Shown here: positions 57,380 through 64,000 of the stretch, piece by piece
Numbering within the stretch: position 1 is the stretch's first letter
Layout of the letters: each line of letters opens with the position of its first letter
Assembly (NCBI RefSeq): GCF_047511655.1
Contig: NC_133390.1
Location: forward strand, 167,420,083-167,484,082
DNA length: 64,000 bases
Direction: 5' to 3'
Source of the DNA: Castor canadensis
Lineage: Eukaryota; Chordata; Mammalia; Rodentia; Castoridae
Notes under the pieces: generated by a model
What the model was told of the DNA's origin: nothing
Seen by the model: only the letters and a program-made list of their open reading frames with translations
Databases searched by the model: none
Position numbers and translations under genes: made by a program

Positions 57380-59360
57380 ATAACTTTTCAACTGTGGAGT
57401 TGGGAGGTCATTAAGACAGCTGGACTAATGCACCTCTCAAGCTGTTGCCTGGGAATGGGAGCTTTGGTCACCTCCATCCTTCCACTGAAGGTGTCTGGAA
57501 CACTTAGAATGACGCGGTTATTACAACTGTGCCTAGAGACCAAAGATGTATCATAGCAAGAGGTTAATAGACTTGTTTTATGGACATTTTTACCAAATAT
57601 ACAATTTTAAAATTTATTTCTTTGATTATGTAGCCCATATTCTTTCTCAATATTCAATAGAAGTTTCCTACAATGGGATTTTTACTACTTTGTGATAAAT
57701 CAGTACCTCTTGCTCATTTAAGCCCCCACTTTCTTTGCCCTCTTCAGAACAGTGATTCAGAGCTCCCTGAACCTGTGTCTCGTGGATTGCAGTTCCCAAG
57801 ACCTCCAATGAAGTCCTTTTTACTTTTGCAGTTTCTAAGTTTGGGTTGATCAACAGAGTACAGGGTGAGTCAGATATTCCCTTTCCTGGATCTCTAAGAT
57901 CTTAAAGCTCCAGCAATATCGTAGGCAGAGGATAGAAGTCAGCCTCAAACAGCAAGGAGAGTTTTGCAGGGTTCTGGATGCCTAGGAAGGGAGCTGGCAT
58001 TAGGGCTGGGGTCAAAGCATCCTGCCAGAGAAGCATGGTGAGTGAGGCCAGCCCTGCCTCTTCTTTTGGGCTCTCCTGGACAGAGAAGAGACCATCCGCT
58101 TTTGGAGAAATCACTTCCACAGGCATCCTCTGCCCCAACTGGCTTGACTGTTGAAGCTGGGTGGAGCATGGCTTCAGTTTGGCTAAATTCATTGGTCACA
58201 GCACCAGGGGATCCTGAGCAAAAGTGTCATCTTGCCCAGGGACCTCACCCCAGGTTTCACACCTGTGATATTGACTCCTGCATTTGGTGGAAGACAGGTG
58301 ACTTCAGCTTGGTATTCCATGGGACCCAGAATAAAACTCCATAGAGCACAGTATTCTGTCAGCACTGGGGAGATCAAGGACTTCCTCCCAGCCTCCCATT
58401 TAAAAGATAAGGAAACTGAGCCAGAGATGACACACCTAATTCCTGGGACTAAGCTGGGACTTCCACTATTTCCTACCCAATTCCTGGGTGTTGAAAGCAG
58501 GGAAATAATTCATCTGACCCTGAGAAAGGGTCACCCATTCCATCCCACAACAGCCAGGCAGGAAGTTCTTCCTTGTATAACTTGAGTCCCTCAAACTGTC
58601 TTCTAACTCCTCAGGAAAAGAGGGGTCCTATCTTCTATGATCTGATTTTACTTTTGGAATTCTGGCAAGTCTGACAACTTTATTTTTGAGGAAAACATTT
58701 ATGGGCTATTTTTCCTGATTATAAATTATACATGTTCATTGAAGTAATGCTTTTCCAGTTAAGATTATTTTACTGGCATTTTCCTGTGGGGTGAAATGTT
58801 CTCTAAACATCATGATTTCCCACAGTAGTTTGAAAGACTGATATGACAAAACACATGTGATCAGTTCTCTATGATGAGATATGTAGATTTTCAATTTTTT
58901 TTTACATTCATCAATAAAACTGACAACAAAGTATGAACACTTTGGGGTTACATCTCTGACAGCTTTCTTACAGTAAGTTTGTCAAAGTAGAAATGTTGAT
59001 CAAAGGGTGTGATGCATCTTGCCAGGCTTTTGATATACCTGGTCAACACATTTCAGAAGTAAAGGGGAGTATGAGAGCTTCCACCTGCTCTGTGGTAAGA
59101 TGCCTGCCACCTTGTCTGCTCTGTTTGTTTTCCCTTGGTGAGTCACTGTCCCCCAACTCCCTTAATTCTGGTTGGCTACCAGTCACCACATACTTCCCCT
59201 ATCACGGGTAAGGGCACTAGACCCAGGCGGCACCCACTGAACTGTGTCCTACTTTTACCTGCCCACTCCACATTGGAGTCCTGAACAGAGAAGGCAGTCC
59301 ACAATTCCATTGCTGTTGCTATATCCATATGGGTATACTCACCAAATACATGGTATTAAA
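57380..59360. other. Intergenic stretch between WFDC5 and WFDC12
   Basis: No gene or classifiable repeat recognised. Open frames of about 100-117 codons at 57902-58585 lie on both strands over the same bases and are probably chance. Confidence 0.45.
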
Positions 59361-59365
59361 AAATG

Positions 59366-59594
59366 AGGCAGCTCACACTAGTGGCTCATGCCTGTAATTC
59401 TAGCTATGTGGGAGGCTGAAATTGGAAGGATTACAGTTTGAGGCCAGCCTGGGCAAATAGTTCATGAGACCCCCATCTCTAAAACAGCCAGAGCAAAATG
59501 GACTGGAGGTGTGGCTTAAATGGTAGAGCACCTGCTTAGCAAGCATTGAAGCCCTGAGTTCAAACCCCAGTCCCATAAAAGAAAAAAAAAAGAG
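59366..59594 (+). repeat. B1-ID composite SINE
   Basis: Sense B1 (GTGGCTCATGCCTGTAATTC, GAGGCCAGCCTGGGCAAATAG) plus ID (GTGTGGCTTAAATGGTAGAGC, GAGTTCAAACCCCAGTCCC) and an A-rich tail. Confidence 0.9.
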
Positions 59595-59869
59595 GAAATA
59601 AAGTATTTGCTAATGGAAAAGAGTGTCTCATATTAATTTGCCTTCCTCTGAGTACTAGGGACACTGAAACTTCTCATGTTTACATGACCAATTGTATTTT
59701 TTCTCCTTGTGAATAGCCTGTTTTTCTATTTTGCTCATTTTTATTGGGGGGGTGTTTTTAGTTTTATTATTGATCCGTAAGAGTTTCTATTATTGATTTA
59801 GTTTTATTATTGATTATTGATTGTTTATATCTGAAGGATGATATTGATTCAGCATATGTGAAGGTGTAT

Positions 59870-60050
59870 GGTAAAGAGGTTAGCAGGTGTATCCTGTGGT
59901 CATACAGACCTGGTTTTGAACCTTAGTGGCACAAAGTTCTAGCTGTATGACTTTTTTTTCTAAACCTCAGTTTATTCTTCTATAGAATAAAGATAATAAT
60001 GTAGTTCTGAGGGCTAAATAAGATGAGCCTGATAAATACTTATTTTAATC
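59870..60050 (+). repeat. MIR SINE
   Basis: ACAGACCTGGTTTTGAACCTTAGTGGC, CTAGCTGTATGACTT and AAACCTCAGTTTATTCTTCTATAGAATAAAGATAATAATG: sense MIR. Confidence 0.75.
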
Positions 60051-60775
60051 CTCTATTCCAAATTTTTTCCCCTTGCTTTGTACCAAAGTTCTAAATTTTA
60101 GGGTAATCAAATAAATCTTATTTATTTTTTCTCCTTTATTTTAAGTCTAAAAAAGCCTTTTTAAATTTTGTACCAGATGAATAGTTGCTACTTTTTCTTT
60201 TGTGCTTTTTAGAAAACATCCGTTTGAAATTTATTATGGAACATTTGGTACCATGTGTTAGATAGACATACATCTTTTCCCCTAAGCTATTAGGCAATCG
60301 TCCCATTAGCATTTAGTGAATAATTCAAACTTTTGCCACTGGTTGGAAATAAGAACTTAACAAAGAATTCAAGTCTCATATGTCACTATTTTGGGACAAG
60401 AATTTCAGTTCTTGCTTTTCCTTTGTACTAGTACTGCTGTTGTAATGGTTATAGCTTCATGATTTATTTTTATAACTTATATCCATTACTCTTCATAATC
60501 TACATTTTCAATTTTTCATGTCCCAAGAATTTCATTCTTCCATATAAATCCAGTGATTATTTTGTTAAGTTCCAAAAGTAAATTCATTGTTATTATTAAA
60601 AATTTTATCATAAAAAACTTAAACATGCACAAAAGAACAGTGACTACTTTTTGAATAGTCCTCAATGTATACTCCTCATCCTGACTCAAAGGCACACATT
60701 TTACAAAACTTCCTTCATGTATATCCCTATCTGTTTTTTGACTGAAGAATTTGAAGTAAATCTAATACATCTGTT

Positions 60776-60990
60776 TTTTGGAGGATGGGGTGGGATGAGG
60801 TTTGAACTCAGGGCTTCACACTTGCAAAGCAGGTGCTCTAACACTTAAGCCACACCTCCAGTCCATTCTGCTGTGGTTATTTTGGAGATGGAGTTCTCAT
60901 GAACTATTTGCCCGATCTGTCCTCAAACTGTGATCCTTCGGATCTCAGCCTCCCAAGTAGTCAGGCTTAAGTCACCAGTGCCCAGCTCCA
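60776..60990 (-). repeat. B1-ID composite SINE (antisense)
   Basis: Inverted ID (GAGGTTTGAACTCAGGGCTTC ... CTAACACTTAAGCCACACC) then inverted B1 (GATGGAGTTCTCATGAAC ... CTCCCAAGTAGTCAGG). Confidence 0.85.
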
Positions 60991-61053
60991 ACACATCTCA
61001 TATTGTACTCTTAAGTACTTCATTATGGATCTCTAAGAAATAAAGACATTTTC

Positions 61054-61172
61054 AGGCCAGGTCTGTTGGAACATGCTAGTAATTCTAGCACTGGGTAGAC
61101 CAAGGCAGGAATATCATAAGTTCAAGGTCAGCCCAGGCTATATAGTAAGATCGTCTTAAAAAAAAACAAAAT
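61054..61172 (+). repeat. B1-type SINE
   Basis: AGGCCAGGTCTGTTGGAACATGC ... AAGTTCAAGGTCAGCCCAGGCTATATAGTAAG with an A-rich tail; a B1 with the classic TATATAG segment. Confidence 0.8.
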
Positions 61173-61260
61173 AGGACATTTTCTCACAATCACAGCACCA
61201 TTCCTACACCTAAAAAAATTAGCACTAGTTTCTTAGCATCATCTAGTACTCTATTTGCTT

Positions 61261-61464
61261 TTTTTTTTTTTTTTCAGTATTGGGAATTGAACCCAGGGCT
61301 CTTAAGCAAATGTTCATCCATTCTTCTAGGCATCCAGATCTTTTGCTTTTGTTTTTGAGAGAGTCTCACCAAGTTTGTTCATTCTAGCCTTAAACTCCCG
61401 ATCTTCCTGCCTCTGCCTCCCCAGTAGCTGGGTTTACAGGTGTGGCCCACCATGCCCAGCAGCT
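61261..61464 (-). repeat. B1-ID composite SINE (antisense)
   Basis: T15, inverted ID remnant (ATTGGGAATTGAACCCAGGGC), then inverted B1 (GAGAGTCTCACCAAGTTTG ... GCTGGGTTTACAGGTGTGG). Confidence 0.85.
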
Positions 61465-61469
61465 CTATT

Positions 61470-62300
61470 TCATCTCTATTTCTCTTGTCTGGAAAATGAC
61501 TGTACAGTTGTTTTAATCAGAAGCCACACAAGATGCCCAAGCTGTGTTGGGTATGGTGTCCCTGTAGTTTCTTTGTATCTAGAACAATTCCTTCAACTCC
61601 TTTTTTGCCCTGTTCTCCCTTTTCTTTCCCTCACCATCTCTTCTTCCCTTATGCAATTTGCTTGGTGAGCAAAACAGATGAGTGGTTATTCAGTTGTGCC
61701 ACATCTCTTCCTGATGGCTTTAACTTCTTTGTCCTTACTATTTCTGTGGATAAATATTAGCTGTAGAAACTTCTGTCTTGACAAGAACCTGCCATGTGTG
61801 ATGGATATTGTGTGTTCCTACTGCTTCACCTTGGGAGGAACGGGAGCCTGGCTGACCCAATTTTAGTGTTGTTTTAGCTGGTATTCCTCAATCCTCTATG
61901 GTAAGCCTGTGTTTTCTCAGGAGCAGCACATATACCATGGGATGATGAAGTGGTGCCCTGTTATCTTGGGCAGCTGTGTGTGGTCCTAGTCTGAATCATT
62001 TATTTAATTAGCAGTTGCAAAATCCAAAGGGTTTGGGTTTTATGTTTCATGTATAAATTATTGTGACCAGGATGGCCATCTTTACCTTGTGGAGGCTACC
62101 TGCTTGGGGGGAGAGCTTCTCTTTTATAAATCATTTTATTTTGGACAATTTCAGTCTATCTTGATCTTTTAAAATTTCATTTAATAAAACTTTATAGGTT
62201 CATTTTCAGAAACGTTCTGTACGTGTGTAGATATGGCTATTGGCAGGCATTTCATATTTTATCTATTTTTGATCATGTTGAATAGGAAATTTTAAACTGT
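61470..62300. other. Intergenic stretch, no feature recognised
   Basis: AT-rich sequence with old L1-like wording in places (62040-62290) but no classifiable element or gene. Confidence 0.4.
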
Positions 62301-62304
62301 TAAG

Positions 62305-62545
62305 TTGTCTTAGTCTGGGCTGTATTAACAAACTACTGTAGAGTAGGTGGCTTGAAAGCAACAAAGACTTATTTCTCATAGTCCAGGACTCTGGAGAGTC
62401 CAAGGTCAAGGTGCTTGCAGATTCAGTGTCTGGTGAGGGCTTGCTTCTGGTGTCTGTGCCTTCTTGCTATGTCCTCACATGGTAGAAGGGCAAGGAAACT
62501 CTCTGGGGCCTCCATTTTGAGGGCTCTGGTTCTACTCTGGAGGGC
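62305..62545 (-). mobile_element. MLT1-type MaLR LTR (antisense)
   Basis: TGTCTTAGTCTGGGCTGTATTAACAAAC start, TTATTTCTCATAGTCCAGGACTCTGGAGAGTCCAAGGTCAAGG and TATGTCCTCACATGGTAGAAGG are the reverse complement of an MLT1 LTR. Confidence 0.8.
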
Positions 62546-63019
62546 TCCACCCCTGAAGGTGGGGAAGGAGCAGCTGCAGAAGGGGAAAGGCAGCTCCTGG
62601 GGTGTGTGGCCTCTAAGACTCTTCCTTCTCTTTGGAGAGAAGGACATCAGGATCAGGTTTCCCTCAGGGTGCCCATTTCTTCTTCCATATTCTAAGCGCC
62701 AGGACCTCAGGGGCACCTGCCCTTCAGGGTCAGTGACTTTTGAAGGTGGAATGACACAGAACAGTCTCTGAGGACACTTAGTGGAAAGGGATGAGCCTGG
62801 AGGCCCGGCTCCCATCTTGGTTCTGGGGATGGCCATGACAGCTCCTCATTCTCGTCTCTTCCTGTATACAATGGAGAATTTAGACTTCTAGGTCTCAGAG
62901 CACCCTGCCAGCTCTTAACCAGTCCTCCCTACACCTCTGTTACAAGGGCTGCTTCCTTGTTTTTTCCTGGGACACATAGGGGCAGGGGAAGTGAGGGTGC
63001 CACACTGGGAGCAGGAATT

Positions 63020-63349
63020 CACAGACCTTTCACGTGGAAAGCCACAGTTGAAGTCACTTCTTGATTCCTTGACAGTCTATGTCTTGGTGACACCCGACCA
63101 GATTCTCCTGGATGCAGTGTATGTGGTCGACTGGGCAAAATTCATGTTTCTCTTTACCTGATGACTGAAGACACTGGATAAAGTGAGGGCCGCAGCCCTG
63201 TCCACAGCCCCCGGGGCCCCCTCAGGTCCTTCCCTGGCTCAGCCCCACCCAGGTCCGTGACATCCACTTACCTCTTTTGACGCCTTTCCCAGACACTGGG
63301 GTCATGAAAAAGAGGAACGCCCAAAGAGCAAGAATTTGCCTGATCTCAT
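63020..63349 (-). pseudogene. WFDC12: WFDC12-like pseudogene, two frameshifts
   Basis: The position (minus strand, next after WFDC5) and residues match WFDC12, a secreted single-WAP protein. Exon 1 runs from ATG 63349 to the donor AAAAGAG/GTAAGT at 63272. It starts MRSGKFLL, then shifts frame, and the signal peptide continues in another frame as WAFLFFMTPVSGKGVKRG. The exon is 78 nt where the family phase requires 79, so one base is missing. Exon 2 starts at 63157 after CATCAG and reads KEKHEFCPVDHIHC..., giving the first four WAP cysteines. At the CC pair a short deletion creates TGA at 63054-63056. FNCGF follows in a shifted frame, and the eighth cysteine is not recoverable. Both splice sites remain. 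A sequencing error could explain one lesion but hardly both plus the decayed 3' part. A different decayed WAP gene in the same slot is the main alternative. Confidence 0.8.
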
Positions 63350-64000
63350 GTTGCCTTGTGGCCAGGAAGGTGCTTGGCTGGGGACTGAGGCTAACCTGGT
63401 TTTCTTTTTCCACCCTGGGTGTAGCAATGGGCGGGGCTGATGCCCTTCTATGTGGAAATGTCCACCATTTCAAGGGAGGGGCTGGGAACCTCCCAGATTT
63501 CCTCACTGCAGTAGAAACAGACACCCAAGAGATGACCTACTTTCTTTACATGAGAATAGGATCCAGTTGACCATAAGGCACCACCAACCTATTTTATGGA
63601 AAAGGGAAAGAGGCAAAGTGGGAATGGAGTCACTCAAGGTCACACAGCCTGACAATGGCAGGACTAGACTTCTTACTTCAAATCCCTTGTTCCCTCCTGA
63701 ACCATCTACCCTAGACCAAGGCCTTCACCCCTTCCTGTGTTGCCCTGGACTTGTCTGCCTTCAGTTCTCTTCTCACCCCAGGGAAGAATCTGAATGGCAG
63801 TGCTCGAAATGCCTGGGTGTCAGGTCCCCCCACACCCACCCTTTAGCTCTAGCACCATATGCTTCTAATGCTGCCACTCTCAGGCCTTGGGTCTGTCATT
63901 GACTGTGTGACAGGCTTCAAGTTGCTTCACCTTCCTAAGCCTCATTTTTCCTCATTCATGAAATGAGTATAATAATTTGATGACTTTCAAAGGAATTGTT
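63350..64000. other. Upstream flank of the WFDC12-like pseudogene
   Basis: Contains inverted MIR-like wording at about 63590-63680 (CAAGGTCACACAGCCTGACAATGGCAGG) and sense MIR-like wording at 63880-63990. No exon of the next expected gene (PI3/trappin region) is visible before the window ends. Confidence 0.5.

Noticed and set aside
1-64000. CRISPR arrays, operons, phage or other prokaryotic systems
   Set aside because: The window is mammalian nuclear DNA. All regular repeats are microsatellites, SINEs or local duplications.

Overview
This is a window of mammalian nuclear DNA, almost certainly from a rodent. The evidence is spliced genes with GT-AG introns, mammal-wide MIR, L2, L1M and MaLR repeats, (GT)n microsatellites, B1-type 7SL-derived SINEs, and many SINEs that join one or two B1-like units to an ID-like tRNA-derived unit. 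Those B1-ID composites, plus an L1 family with a C-rich 3' end, suggest a castorimorph rodent (beaver or kangaroo-rat relatives). The species call is inference.

Gene order matches the human 20q13.12 STK4-KCNS1-WFDC5-WFDC12 block. (1) Positions 1-17847 are read as the last intron of STK4 (+). The final coding exon, 17848-18006, encodes the SARAH-domain C-terminus. A roughly 4-kb 3'UTR follows, ending near 22085. (2) Positions 22086 to about 36600 are intergenic and repeat-rich, with a nest of transposons at 23684-29080. The nest includes a 3-kb 5'-truncated LINE-1 framed by a clean 14-bp target-site duplication. (3) KCNS1 (-) has two coding exons, 42162-43187 and 39497-39967, giving a 498-aa silent Kv9.1 subunit. 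A probable non-coding first exon lies in a CpG island at about 45470-45700. (4) WFDC5 (-) has four coding exons between 52041 and 56987. They give an intact 123-aa secreted protein with two WAP domains. (5) At 63020-63349 (-), in the WFDC12 position, is a WFDC12-like gene broken by two frameshifts and loss of core cysteines.

STK4 is a Hippo-pathway kinase and KCNS1 a modulator of Kv2 channels. The WFDC genes belong to the tandem family of WAP-domain proteins (protease inhibitors and antimicrobials). They are neighbours but do not form a functional unit.

The most notable non-genic findings are a 3'-truncated, tailless 5S rRNA retrocopy with a perfect 19-bp target-site duplication (7534-7607), the decayed WFDC12, a 92-bp L1 tail insertion with an 11-bp duplication, a 185-bp direct repeat at 1 and 1471, and a 260-bp segment present at both 47070 and 49692, the first copy sitting inside an L1 3' region. 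I see no CRISPR array, operon or other prokaryotic system, and no credible new multi-gene system.
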